DNA of 64,000 nt from Misgurnus anguillicaudatus (lineage: Eukaryota; Chordata; Actinopteri; Cypriniformes; Cobitidae): positions 34,232,501 through 34,296,500 of the forward strand of contig NC_073340.2 in assembly GCF_027580225.2 (NCBI RefSeq), in the 5' to 3' direction. Positions 38,165-63,200 of the stretch are shown here, in pieces. Position numbers and translations under genes: made by a program. The notes under the pieces are model-generated. The model saw nothing but the letters and a program-made list of their open reading frames with translations, searched no databases and was not told where the DNA came from. Position 1 is the stretch's first letter, and each line of letters opens with the position of its first letter.

Positions 38165-38580
38165 AACAATCTTGCAGGCATTTGTTCCCTGGGCAAATTT
38201 ATAAGGCTCTGCCAAGCATGGAGTCTGGAAAGGAAGCAGGACTGGATGGCCTCCCAATTGACTTCTATAAGGCTTTTTGGTCGGATTTGGGTGTGGATGT
38301 GCTGGAGGTACTTAATTCCAGCTTGTCGGAGGGCAAATTGCTTTTGAGTTGCCGGAGAACAGCTATCACTCTTATTCCAAAAAAGGGGAATCTCACTGAT
38401 ATTAAGAACTGGCGCCCTGTCTCACTCCTCTGTACTGATTATAAGTTACTCTACAAGCCACTTGCCAATAGTTTGAATCAGGTTATCCATTTGGAACAAA
38501 CATACTGTATCCCTGGAAGGTCAATTTTTGACAATATTGCTTTGATTCAAAACATCTTTCACGTTTATTAAATGTGTGAT
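38165..38580 (+). pseudogene. L1-type LINE reverse-transcriptase fragment
   Basis: An open frame carries the L1/Tx1 palm and fingers motifs GKEAGLDGLPIDFY, TLIPKKG, NWRPVSLLCTDYKL and PGRSIFDNI. It is truncated at both ends (no endonuclease, no FADD box, no 3' tail), so it is a dead LINE fragment rather than a host gene. Confidence 0.9.
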
Positions 38581-38599
38581 TTGGTTTGCGGTTTAATCT

Positions 38600-39375
38600 C
38601 TTTGTATCAGTAAAAAGTTATCTTTGGATAGCTGCTATTAATGGCTTAATGAAAATGTTAAATAATAAAGGGGAGAGTGGGCATCCTTGTCTAGTCCCCA
38701 GATGCAGGATGAAGATATGTGATGTTAGTATACAGAATTTTAATCCAGTTAATGAATGACAGGAATTTCCAATTGACCCTATCAAAAGCTTCTTCTGCAT
38801 CGAGAGTAAATATGATGGTTTTTCGTTTTGTTTGTTTTTTTGAGTTGATGAATAATGCATTAAGTTAAAAAGTCTTTGTGTGTTGTTGGATGATAGTCTA
38901 CCTTTGATGAAACTGGTTTGATCTGGGTGGCTTATAGATGGTGTGACCATTTCCATTCTATGCACTACTGCTTGCACAATGATTTCAATGTCTACATTGA
39001 TTAGGGAAATCGGACAATAACTTGATGGTAATGTTGAGTCTTTATTTGGTTTAAGAAGGAGTGAAATTGTGGCTGTGTTCATGCTATCTGGGAGTTTGAT
39101 TTTTGTTTTGATTCAGTGTATTTCCCTGCTGTGTCCATAATCACTGTAGCTTTTTCCTTATTTTGTTTGATTTGATTTGCCAAAATTACCAGATTTGTTA
39201 CTAAGAAAGAAGTTTTCTTGTTTTAGCCTAAGAATTGGGAATTTTGTATGTTTGTTGATTAATTCGTTTAATTTGAGTTTGTATTTTCTTAATGAATTCT
39301 ATGTTTCTTCTGTTGGATTATTTATGTTAATGTCTTTTAGTAGTTCAAGTTCTGCTTGTTGATCCTTTTCTTTTT
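38600..39375 (-). pseudogene. Second L1-type LINE fragment, opposite strand
   Basis: Minus-strand frame with TATISLLLKPNKD, YCPISLINVD, HPDQTSFIKGR and the RT box GTRQGCPLSPLLF. Upstream (39,375-39,100) a damaged frame encodes the charged L1 spacer that normally precedes RT. The expected DAEKAFD box is degraded. It faces the plus-strand fragment and comes from a different insertion. Confidence 0.88.
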
Positions 39376-40141
39376 TTTGTAAACGGAAAATAAAAAATAT
39401 TATTTTAAAAGTTATTATTCAATAACGTTTGTGAGTTTAAAGAAATATGTGTCCAAACATAAATTATCAGTCAACAGCATCTGTGGATGTCAGTTGTTCA
39501 TACCTCAGTTTGACAAAAATAATTGACAGATGCACAATGTAAGCCCTTGACACGAGTGCACGATAGTACGTTTTAATTTGTGTAACTTCCATGTGGCTCC
39601 TTGAGTTTTAAAGCTCAAAATGTCTACCACAAATATTTGTTTCCTAAAAAACTATGATTATATGGCAAGCAGATGTCATAAATAAATAAATGATGAATCA
39701 TAATGATAAGGCTTCTGGTTTTGAAGTGTATTAAACCTTTTCAGATAAGCAATTAAACACAAAATGAAAATAAATTATATTTTTTATCCATTTCTTCAGC
39801 TACAAGTCTTTTAAAGCGATTTAACAAAAATAACAAAAATAGTGATCAACAACATTTTACAATTATGCTTTACGATTTAAACATGAATCTTACAAGAGAA
39901 ATAGTTGTCGGGGCATTTAAAAACAACCTGTAAATTGTTAGAATGAATGTGCTTCAGATATTATCTGCTTTGAATTGTGTGTGTTATGTATGTGCTGTAT
40001 ATGTGAAACAGAAAGTTGAGAACACAAATGTTCCTCGTCCTGTTGAGCAACATTCATTTTTTTCTTTATTACAGTGACAACAGCAAGATGGTGTCAGAGT
40101 CTAAAACTGGTTTTTATTTGCTTCTGTATATGAGGGTTGTT

Positions 40142-43100
40142 TTACGGCTTTGTCTTCTGGACTTTGCGTGCAGTCACCCGCACATTATGTGGCATGCCAC
40201 GATTAACCAGCTCATCTTTCAGCTGAAAAACAAGTGGAAAGGCAGATTAACTAGCATTCTTGCATCTGACATTTGTATTACTGTCTACTGGAAGCGTCTT
40301 TTGCATGACTAGTGAGCCTGACTTACTTTCTGCATAACAAATGCAAGGTTTCCACTGTCTGTTAGGTTCAGAAATGAGGTAACTTTCATTTGAAGCCCTA
40401 CCACGTTTTCTAAAGAAATGCACACAAGAAGTAACAACATATTATATATACATATATATATATATATGAAATTATGATTTTAAGTGTACTGTTTAACATG
40501 AAAAAAAAAACACCTACCATTCACTGTAAAGGCCCATCGACCTGGCACATTTACATTAGTTGTGTTCTTGAGGAATGGGATGAAGTTCCCATTGTTTGAC
40601 CACGGAATGACAAAGAAATTTGTTGAGCCAACTGTGTCATAACCGGCCTATTTAAAACATAAAACAATTACTTTGTAAAGTGAAACTAATCATTAATTAA
40701 TATTTTGTAATCCTGATGTAGAAGTTTATTTTACCTCCACTGGATAATTGATCACACTCATGTCACCATAGTTCATCAGAATAAAGGAGGAGACACCATC
40801 CGAAATTAAAACAGCTTGAAACGAGACTGACTGAAAAGATTTAAAACATAGATTGTTAAAGCAAAATCAAGATTTACTTAGAAGCTTGTGTCAAAGCTTA
40901 CAAAACAAAAACTTACCGGGGCTGAATGCTGTAAAAATGTGTTTAAATCCCAAGTTTGAACAAAGTCCCAAGTTGCTACAAAGACCCAAGTAGCGTTGAA
41001 GCTCAGATCAGGGTAAATGTGTCTGATATCTTCTGTGGCTCGTGTGAGGACATATCCAGATGTGTACTCATGATAGTAGTATGCAACAATTCCATAGTCA
41101 TCAAAGTCAGCCCAGAGAGGAGCAATTACATCTTGACTTCCATTAGATGGAAAAGTGTAAGGATCTTCTTGTAAAGATTGGTTGAATGAAAGGAGTCCAT
41201 TATAGTTGACCTGAATAAAAAAAAATCAAAATCAATCAGACAAACAGCAAAATATAAACTAGTATAAGTGATGATTTGTCAGAGTTGTTTATTTTCATTT
41301 AGACTGTAAATAATGGAATTGAAATCTCACATATATTCGATTGTATGTGCGCCCAAAATATACAAATGGTCTGGTTAGGTTAACTGAAGCGGAGTCTTCA
41401 CCACCATAATTAACAAGAGTTTGAACGTCTCCAACTGCCGAGCCAAATGGATAGAAAATTGCTGGTGTTGTAGAGAAAAGAAACACAAATATACACAAAT
41501 TTTGAGAAACATGTTACAATTCATGAAATCGTCTTGGTTATACCTTGGTTTCCTGAGATAGGGAACGAGGAGGCACTGCTTCATTAAAAATGCCACAGTG
41601 TTCGTGCATATCAATAATCTGTTAAATCAGCCTGTCTGGCGAGTGATGACGTCACGAGTATGATGGAACAAGAAGGTATAAAATGGAGGTGCAAACAGTG
41701 CATAACAGCTTTTGGAAAGGCGCTACAGGCACAAGGAGTTATGGCAATGAGACACAGTATCTCATTCCCCCTCACATCCCTATCTCAGGAAACCGAAGTT
41801 ACAGTCATTACCAAGATGTTCCCTTTCGAGTTAACTTAAAGGCTCTCTAAGCGAATAATGTGCGACGTCACTTCCTGTTGATGTTTGAACTGTTTTCAAA
41901 CAAACGGAGCGTAGCTAACGCCTCCCCCTCCCTCTCCCGTCCGTGCTTTCATGAACGCGCTCAACCCCCACCCCCAAATCCTTCTTGTCGTTTATTGGCT
42001 GGAACACTTTGTTATGTTTTGTTGTGCTAGGTTTGGCCACTATGTTGATATTGCCGTTTGTCGAGCCTGAGCTGTCTACAGAGATCGCATTTTTTACAGT
42101 TTGATCAGCGGACAGGCAGCAAGCAGATAGTGAGGAGATGTTTGCTGTATCTAACAAAAAATGTTTTATGGTCTAAAACGCATCAATTCGCTAAGAGTGC
42201 CTTTAACGCTGTATCATAAAATGACACTTTGGGGAAGAAGGCCCACTATGCCATAAGAGTCTGGCTGGGCATAATTGATAAGCATTTACCTTCTCGTGGG
42301 GGGGCCTTGTCTGAAGTTTAAAATCATTGGTGTAAACATAAGCCAATCATATAACGTTTGGTTATGACATGTGTTATGCGCTGGCTCAGCCACATTGAAC
42401 TTCCGCTGTAAACCCACGCATGATGGGAAACCATCATCCATTGAGCACAATTCCATAGTGAACATGGCTGTGAACGACTTTTGCAGATTATGTGAAGTAA
42501 ATCGGACCAGAGCTAGTTGAACACTATCCTTACTGTGTCTTTCCACTCACGTCTAAGTGGAGGAACACCCTTACTCCTCACAAACTTATTTTCTGGTAAA
42601 TAAGGGACGTCACCAAAGAATGACTGTCCACATGTCCTCCACTATTAACTGTGAACAATGAAATTGGGCACTTACTTACATACTTTAAATTTAAAAATTG
42701 TATCGCATACTGTTCATCTCGTTATTTAGCAAATTGTTGAATTTCCCCTTAAATTCGTGCAGCCCTATTGTTTATTGTTATTGTTTTTTTCTGTCTGATT
42801 TTGGGTATTATATAACATACCAGGAACAGCAGTGGAGTTTTTAGCAGTTGTAGTTGAATTCGCATTATGTGTTGAGTTTGCTGAAAGAATAAACACATAT
42901 AAACCACATTAAAAACCTTCAAAAAACTTTGACCTGCTCATCTTGCGCTCCAATTCATAGACTTTTGAATTTAATCGAGTGTTAGATAAGCCATTCAAAA
43001 ATAATTTGACAGAAAAGACAGAACTGAAAATTTCGATCACAAAAATGTGGTTAAGCCTTTACATTTCATATAACAGTTATTACAGGCCGGGCACATATTC

Positions 43101-43409
43101 GATTTTTATGAATGTCCTCTCTCAGTGTCATTGGTGTTTACAGTAATCTAGGTAAATTACCATAAAATTATCAGAATTGCTTTTCATGTAAACACACAAA
43201 CTATTTACACATCAGTACCACAATAGTGGTCAGTTTTGTGATGTATGGTTCAGGTTTCTGTCTGTTTCTGGAATTATATAACATACCAGTTACATTAGGT
43301 GCTATCACGGCTGTGCTTGTTTTTTGTGGAGTTTGCCGAAAGAATAAACACATAGTGACAGAACTGATATGAACACCAGAAGATTTTGTGAAACTCCAAT
43401 GAGTCCCAT
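40142..43409 (-). CDS. Gene C: secreted single-NIDO protein, 5' splice uncertain
   Basis: Exons on the minus strand: signal 43,409-43,352; Ser/Thr/Asn-rich linker 42,880-42,821; NIDO 41,461-41,331, 41,210-40,917, 40,830-40,735 and 40,647-40,518; tail 40,409-40,327 and 40,222-40,142. The sum is 933 nt, an unbroken 310-aa frame. The signal peptide reads MGLIGVSQNLLVFISVLSL. NIDO landmarks are IFYPFGSAVGDV, IAPLWADFDDYG, NATWVFVATWDFV and FQAVLISDGVSSFILMNYGD. The protein would have no cysteine in the spliced NIDO and tail exons. The weak point is the signal-exon donor (GTGTTT): the following intron seems to have lost sequence so that the signal exon abuts a second, acceptor-less linker exon (43,334-43,287). 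If that exon is included, translation stops early. A possible 5' UTR exon with a GTAAGT donor ends at 45,341. It is a functional gene only if the weak donor is used. Confidence 0.75.
41531..41815. repeat. Palindromic repeat, 'tttcctgagatagggaac' family
   Basis: 'accttggtttcctgagatag' near 41,540-41,565 is mirrored by 'atctcaggaaaccgaagtta' at about 41,788. It ends near 'cattaccaagatg', the inverse of 'cttggttatac'. Noncoding; lies in an intron of gene C. Confidence 0.65.
41836..42206. mobile_element. Nonautonomous DNA transposon with TTAA-type ends
   Basis: Inverted ends 'ttaaaggctctctaagcgaa' and 'attcgctaagagtgccttta'. About 370 bp, noncoding; the outer TTAA could be target duplication or element. 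Lies in an intron of gene C. Confidence 0.65.
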
Positions 43410-43567
43410 GATTGCAATGTCAAAGATGAAACCAGAATTTTCTGTAATCAAAAAGAACTTTATTATTACTCTTATTATCAGTTATCTTACCACAATTAAT
43501 GTAAATAGGTATATTCTAATAGAAAGCCATTTTTTAAATGTATAGCTCTGATTTTGAAACTTTCATA

Positions 43568-45112
43568 AAAAATACTTTGCTGCCTTAAAATGTTTTGTTG
43601 AGTCAACTCGGATTTACAAGTCATTTCAACTTACCATTATTTATCTTGACTAGAGATGAGTTGTTATAACTAGGGGAGAGCGGGGTATGTTGTCACACTT
43701 TTCACACTGTCTAACATTTACTGAGCACCATACATCAAAATGGTATAAATCTCATACCAAATGAAAGAAGGAAGTCTTGGGCACATATGTTGTATTCATA
43801 ACATCTTTATATCTTATCTCATTACAGAGTTGTAGACTGTTGAATAGTGACTGTGCACTTGTGACAATTTGCCCCATCGGAGGGTAAGTTGTCACACTAG
43901 GGCGGGTAAGTTGTCACACTAGATTATCTAAAAATAAGAACACAACTACTTAATTGTGAATATTGATTTTAATTTTTAAACTCAAACCAAACTGGAAATA
44001 TAAACATCCGTGCCTGGAGAATCTGGAAAAACAATTATTTCAATCCAAATAATGCACATTTCAATTAAGTGGCAAGACCACTTTACTTTGAACTTTGGTT
44101 CAAATGTTCTATGGCTTTCACATAAAACCAGATAACTGAATGGAACGCTGCAGATAACTTGCTTAACTTAACATGTTTAACCTCTGAACAAAACAGATGC
44201 CCTGTATGACTAATAGGACTCATCTCCAGAATCACAATTCTGACACACATAAATTGCCTGGCCTGAGGTGCAAGCATCATGGGCCCAATTGTTGCATTTT
44301 ACACATTTTACCCAGGTCTCCTTTGGACGACTCTTTGAAAATGGCTCTACACAGACGAGGCAGAAGCACTCTTCATCATCTGATGATGACTCTTGCATGA
44401 TTTTTCTTCTTTTAGCTGCCTTGTTTTTCATAGGTCCAGATTTCTGCTTCCCTTTCTTTTGAAACAGCTTTTTGCTAGATTGAGGCTTATTCTTTTCTAT
44501 ATCATGTTTTCTGAGCATGTTCGATGTGTTTGTTTGTACAGGGGCAAGTTGTCAGATGTGACGACTTGCCCCAAAGTCATTGAGACAACTTGCCCCATAC
44601 TTACTTGTGTGCTAATGTTGTCTAAATCTCAAGTTTAGCTCATCATATCACTTTAGCCAAAGTATCAAAAGACACTTTACGGTCTCCTCTATTTTGTGCA
44701 AAATAATCATTTTAAACATTCACACCTAACAAAGTTGTATTGCATAAAATGTAAAGTGATTTTTTTTTACTTTTTAAGCAGAAAAATAAGAAAATTGTGC
44801 TAACCTCAGATTACAGTGATCTTGACCACATGTGAACAGGAAGTTCACTATAGAAGAAGAAGTCACATAAAGTGGCTATTTGATTTTTGAGATAGAGCCT
44901 CTAGTGTTGGAGTTATTAACAGTGTGACAACTTACCCGTGTGACAACTTACCCCGCTCTCCCCTACAGGTGAATTGTTATAACTTATCAAATTAAGTTGA
45001 CTTTTCTCAACTATATTTTATAAGTTGTGACAACTCATCTCTGTTGACATGACTTGTAAGTTGACTTAAACATTTTAAGGCAGCAAAGTATTTTTTACAG
45101 TGTATCTATAAT
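43568..45112. repeat. 'cactgtaaaa' palindromic MITE split by a pogo-like transposon
   Basis: The left half 43,568-43,672 ('tgctgccttaaaatgttttg', 'acaagtcatttcaact') and right half 44,964-45,112 ('gacatgacttgtaagttgac', 'ttaaggcagcaaagt', 'acagtg') are inverse of each other and match the uninterrupted copy at 5,650-5,910. Confidence 0.85.
43673..44963 (-). mobile_element. Pogo/Tc1-superfamily-like element with a PHD-like ORF
   Basis: 1,291 bp with inverted ends 'ggggagagcggggta' and 'taccccgctctcccc', flanked by TA on both sides (43,671-43,672; 44,964-44,965). Direct and inverted 'gttgtcac' / 'acttgcccc' motifs repeat in the subterminal regions. On the minus strand, 44,518-44,210 encodes a basic region followed by a zinc-finger pattern (C-L-V-C, WVKCVKCNNWAHDACT, YVCQNC) like the C-terminal finger of some DDE transposases. 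No DDE core is present, so it is a nonautonomous derivative. Confidence 0.75.
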
Positions 45113-46650
45113 GTTACACCTGCGTTATAAAGTATAATACTTGGTGTAATTGTTTATTTGATTTTTATTAAGAAATAAATGCAAAAAAATTAACATTGCT
45201 TTTTATTAATAGGTTTATTTTAAATATTATTTTTTATTAATTTATAATATTAATTTTTAATATTAAAAATAAAAAAATAAATGAACTTAAAATATGAAAA
45301 TAAACTTACTTGTAATCAACTGACCATTTATTTGACTTACCTCAAATAGGTTCATCCAACATGCTCTTACACCTGCTGTGGGATAAACTGTTGATCAGGA
45401 AGTTTTCAGCTTTAAAACCCGGTGATTAACAGAAAAAACACACTTTCCTTACGAAAAAATGTAGATGAAACTCTGATTATAAATGTTAAAAAAGATAAAA
45501 AAAAAATTTGTAGATGTAAAGGAATGCAAACAAAAAGTCAGTGAGTTTTGGCCTGAACAGCGCCATACCGCCAACCTTAAATATTTCTATAATCTTTGAC
45601 AATAGTGGTCCTTCCAGAACTCTGAGCAGAGGCGGACAGAGTACACAGGTTCATTACTTGAGTAAGAGTACAGTTACCCCTTGCTAAATTTTACTCAAGT
45701 ACAAGTAAAAGTACTGCAGTCAGATGTCTACTCAAGTAAAAGTAAAAAGTACTTGTTTTTAAAAGTACTTGAGTATCAAGAGTACAAGAGTACATTTTTA
45801 AATTTTGCATTACTACTGCCACAGTGCACATTGAACCATGTGAGATGATTGACAGCTGTACAACAAATGATAGAGCTCTGAGGTCAAATCTGACACAAAT
45901 CAGGAAGAGGTGACACACATCTCACTCCGTTCGCTCTTTGAGCTCTTCAGATCGCATAATTCAGTGGAAAATGAATAGAAATCTTATTCTGTAAGACTAA
46001 ATATTTTACTAACATGTGATAATTAATCATTATTTCTTCAAATATGCGCACCATTGTACTAATAGCCCTGGCGGATTCTGTATATTTTATGTATTTGAAT
46101 ACAAATAAACCGGAGAAGACGAGAATGAATGTTTGATGATTTCTATTCAAAATAACGAACGTTTCAGATTAATTATTTTGCACTCCTGGCATAAATAAGA
46201 AATTAATGTCACTGCAAACCAGTTTAATCATACACAGTGGTCAAATGTCGAAGCTGGAGTATAAACCTGTCTTGTGATGCTGAGTTTGTCCAGATCAAGT
46301 AAGATTGTGATGTTTTGGAGAGGAATGAATTTTGAACAACAATAATCCAGGATCACCAGTGATCCCTGCCGCTCTCAAGGGGTTGAATTTTTGTAAGGGG
46401 TGATGAAGCTCTGTTTTGGTAATCACAGCAAACACTTAAAGTGAAAACTATCATTAACTTGTTTAGAAAATTAAAAGAGTCTGGCGAGGTGGAGCCACGG
46501 GTTGTCACATTCCCGGGATGGACCTGCTATGTCTTCATCCATTGTTTCGTCCATGATTTCTTCTCTTATCTAAATCTGATTATTGGGACTTTGGCGGAAA
46601 GCTGAAGGTGATAGCAATGGTGTGGTTGAAGGGATCTTGTTTTTTTTCCC
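45113..46650. other. Intergenic with a hAT-like repeat at 45,625-45,925
   Basis: 45,625-45,810 has 'acttgagtaagagtacagtt' and repeated 'aagtaaaagtac' motifs typical of an interspersed fish hAT derivative. A candidate noncoding 5' exon of gene C ends at 45,341. Otherwise no gene. Confidence 0.45.
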
Positions 46651-46654
46651 TTTC

Positions 46655-47345
46655 TTAGCACTTCGACCCAATGACAGAGTACCAGTGGGGTGGGTGAAGG
46701 GATTTCATGTGCTTTCCTTCCTTAGCGCTTTAGCCCAATGACAGAGTACCAATGGCGTGGGTGAAGGGATCTCTTGTTTTTTCCTTCCTTAGCACTTCGA
46801 CCCAATGACAGAGTACCAGTGGGGTGGGTGAAGGGATTTCATGTGCTTTCCTTCCTTAGCGCTTCAGCCCAACAATGGAATACCAATGGCGTGGGTGAAG
46901 GGATCTAGTGTTTTTTCCTTCCTTAGCACTTCGACCCAATGACAGAGTACCAGTGGGGTGGGTGAAGGGATCTTGTGTTCTTTTCTTCCTTAGCGCTCCA
47001 GCCCAACAATGGAGTACTAATGGCTTGGGTAAAGGATCTCGTGTTCTTTCCTTTCTTAGCGCTTCAGCCCAACAACAGTGTACCAATGGCGTGGGTGAAG
47101 GAATCTCGTGTTTTTTCCTTCCTTAGCACTTCGACCCAATGACAGAGTACCAGTGGGGTGGGTGAAGGGATTTCATGTGCTTTCCTTCCTTAGCGCTTCA
47201 GCCCAATGACAGAGTACCAATGGCCTGGGTGAAGGGATCTCGTGTTCTTTCCTTTCTTAGCGCTTCAGCCCAAGGACAGAGTACCAATGGCCTGGGTGAA
47301 GGGATCTTGTGTTCTTTTCTTCCTTAGCACATCGACCCAACGATG
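46655..47345. repeat. Minisatellite, about 67-bp unit, ten copies
   Basis: Unit core: 'agcacttcgacccaatgac', 'agagtaccagtggggtgggt', 'gaagggatttcatgtgcttt'. Units differ systematically (cacttcgaccc / ggggtgggtg versus cgcttcagccc / ggcgtgggtg) and the two types partly alternate, so the real period is often about 135 bp. Open frames through it are repeat translations. Confidence 0.92.
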
Positions 47346-48321
47346 GATAACAGGCGGGGATTACTCCAATCATATTCTCAGTAGAGGGAATTCTCCTAAT
47401 CTACAACCCCTCCAATATATTTATCTTAAACACTGAAAACATAATAAAAGACTTGACATGTTTTAAAATCAATAAAAATCAACAATTTATTTTTTCAATC
47501 ATTTGGTTATTCAAATTCATCAAACATTAACTAAAAAGATCAGCATAGAAAATAAGAGTTACAAAGTAAAAATCATGCTCTAAGTTTTGAACTTTGGTAC
47601 ACTTTATCTTAGAATTATAGAAATTAAATCTTTTTACCCATTGCACCATGACCTTTAAAATGATGCCACACATGAATATAAAATTGCAATCTCAGAAGAA
47701 TGTATACATAAGATCATATATATTCAGCAGATACAATGATGTGAGCATGAAGGCTGGGAGGAAGGTTTTATACTGAGAGAATTTGAGTTTAAGATCAAAG
47801 GGGTCGAATGCATGTCAACAGCCACACCTGATCGTCAAATGCAGATTAATGGCAACAACATTTTACAATGTCTCTCCATAAAAAACCTCAAAGTTAATTG
47901 TTCAACATCCGGTCCTACACATGACCAGTTGGGGATCGTGTGCAGTGACTGGGGGGGGGGGATAAGTCAAGAGTGTTGAGAAAGGGATCAAATATGTGTA
48001 TTGGGGTGACCTGGGTGTGATGGGTGGTGCAGCAGCGTGTGTAGATGAGATCTAAAAGATTACCAGACCTGTGGGTTGGCAAAATATGACTCGCTTGAGG
48101 TCAACAACGCAATCAGGGTGTTGAAGAAATAGTGATCAAAATCATTTTACTTATCTACTGTATATGTATGTGAAACAGAAAATTGAAGAGTTGAGAGCAC
48201 AAATGTTCCTCATCCTGTTGAGCAACATTCATTTTCTCTTTATTATTTTGACAACAGCCAGACTATCTCGTGTCAAGAAACTTAAACTGGTTTAAATTTG
48301 CTTCTGTATATGAGGGTTATT
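47346..48321. other. 3' flank of the multi-NIDO gene
   Basis: No coding exon. 48,165-48,300 matches the region just downstream of gene C and fragment B ('gtgaaacagaaa', 'tgttcctcatcctgttgagc'), so it is shared paralogous 3' sequence. Confidence 0.5.
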
Positions 48322-61169
<12,848 letters not shown>

Positions 61170-61319
61170 CTGAAAGAATAAACACATACAAAGACCATTA
61201 AAGTAACTTTTAAAAGCTTTGACTTTCTAAACGTGCAATCCAATTTGCAAGATGAGCCATTAAAATATTCATTTAAGACAGAATTTAACACCAAAAAGCG
61301 TTTTTAAACCACCTTAAAC

Positions 61320-61681
61320 TAGGGATGGGCGATATGGCCTAAAATCCATATTGCGTTATACATTGCAGCCTTTTGCGATAGCGATATGTATTGCGATATA
61401 ATAATTTCAATAGACTCGTTTCAGAACAGGTTATATAGACCCTTACAAAAGCCAAACTGCTAAAAAAGTAAGTAAAAGTAAACCGTTATGACCAGATTAG
61501 TCTTGTTACCTCTCTTAGCTGGAACTTTTGCCTGGCACACTCTACAGCAGGGGTGTCCAGACTTTTTTGTGTGGTGATCTACTTTTAAAATGATAAAGCC
61601 GACAACATCTATCTGCTAAAAAACACAGTAAATTATTTTTATATCACTAAACACTTTAAATGCTTGTGGGGACTATACTGC

Positions 61682-61774
<93 letters not shown>

Positions 61775-61779
61775 ATGCA

Positions 61780-61813
<34 letters not shown>

Positions 61814-62099
61814 TGCATGTTTCACAATTACTAGACCATAATGCCAATTTCGCGCGTGTAGCAGCAGTTAACTTATGTAACTTATGGCTTAAATCCAAAA
61901 AATAGATGTTGCATCGGTCTTTTTCACGAGTTCCTCGCTGACGCTTTCATCCATGTTTATTTGGCTGCAGCTCGTGGTTCTAAAGTTCGCCGGTAGATAG
62001 TGTCATCAACACGCATTATCGTGCAATAGATTTAAAATCTCTATTGTATGCCAATTTTCTATCGTTTATATTGCATATTGTTTATATTGCCCATCCCTA
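61320..62099. mobile_element. hAT element with perfect 8-bp target duplication
   Basis: Ends 'tagggatgggcgatat' and 'tattgcccatcccta'. The 8-mer ccttaaac occurs at 61,312-61,319 and 62,100-62,107. The interior holds (TG)n and (TA)n runs (61,689-61,811) and a 'caggggtgtccagactt' hAT-like end, so it contains another partial element. No transposase frame. Confidence 0.92.
61689..61811. repeat. (TG)n and (TA)n microsatellites
   Basis: A TG run of about 40 units, then 'aaacatgcagta', then a TA run. 'tactgcatgttt' on the far side makes the TA part a short palindrome. Confidence 0.95.
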
Positions 62100-62107
62100 C
62101 CTTAAAC

Positions 62108-62643
62108 GTATGATTACAAAGTTAAAGATTGCATTGCATTAACAACATTAAGAGGGGGTGAACGGGAAACTTATTTACATTCCTGTAGTTGCACTTCAAT
62201 TAGCAACATGTTAGGAACTCATGTTGTTAAAGCTCATCCAAACAAAAATTTGCATGGAAGCATTGCACCCCCTACCCCGCCCAAATAAAAGAAGGACAAG
62301 AAGAAGAAAAAAGATAGCAGCACATACTGTCAGGATCCTGCCAGATCCTTGTTTGTATTCAGATCTTGTCAGCATGGCAGGGTTCTGACAGTACAATGTG
62401 GGAGATGCGTGGTTTTAGTATTGGTTTATTCTGACCACGCATTTCCCGGGTCTTGTCACTTTTCCCCGATCCCTTACATGTAATGATTTCCAGGTGTATG
62501 TCATTTATTTTGTCCCTATTTAAGAGTCCTTGTGTGTGTTGTTCAGTACGGGTTCTTTTGTTTTACTATGTTGTTTCATCCCAGTCGTTGTTGCCAGTGT
62601 GGTCTAGTTAAAGTTAAGTGTAGTATGTTCTAGTTAAAGTTTA
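62108..62643. other. Unassigned sequence, possible LTR-like fragment
   Basis: 62,330-62,640 begins 'tgtcaggatcctgcc' and has 'ctatttaagag' as a TATA-like stretch, loosely like an LTR, but no second copy, primer-binding site or coding region is visible. Not called as a mobile element. Confidence 0.25.
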
Positions 62644-63200
62644 GGGCCCTATTTTAACGATCTAAGCGCATTGTCTAAAGCGCACAGCGCAACGTGTAAA
62701 TGGGCGTGTCCGAATCCACTTTTGCTAATTTAACGATGGGAAAAATGGTTTGTGCGCCGAGCGCATGGTCGAAAAGGGTTGGTCCTATTGTAATGGGAGT
62801 ATTTTGGGCGTAACGTGCCGTAAACCAATGAGAGTCTCAGCTCTCATCCCCTTTAAAAGCAAGTTGCGCTGGCGCTATGTCTAATCCCTATTTAGATGAC
62901 GAACTTTGTACACTGAAAAACTAAGCGGAGGAAGAAGATCCCCAGTTTAAGATTAACGTTAAATAATTGTGTTGTTTTTCACTTGTATTGAAATTATTTT
63001 TTTATTAAAACCTTTAAAACACGTTTTCTTTTAGTCATGGAAGTAAAAAAGCAGGCTTGTAATTGCTTTAAATGTATGGCTATCCAATATCATCAAAAAA
63101 TAATTTACAAGTATGTAAGATAAGGTTTGTACTCTAAAAATACTTTATTTGTAACAAACAGAAGATAAAGAATTTACAAACGGCTCTCTGCGCGGTTCAG
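62644..63200. mobile_element. Harbinger-like element, second copy, right end unclear
   Basis: Begins 'gggccctattttaacg' after TTA (62,641-62,643). Stretches match, inverted, both ends of the interruption in the 49,982-52,599 element ('gagagtctcagctctc', 'gcgctggcgctatgtct', 'aaaaactaagcgg'). The right end is not found in the window. Confidence 0.65.

Noticed and set aside
44210..44518. PHD-finger host gene
   Set aside because: It lies wholly inside an element with perfect inverted ends and TA duplications, and has no host exons around it.
62330..62640. Solo LTR
   Set aside because: TATA-like sequence and a TGT start are suggestive, but no partner LTR, CA end or target duplication could be identified.
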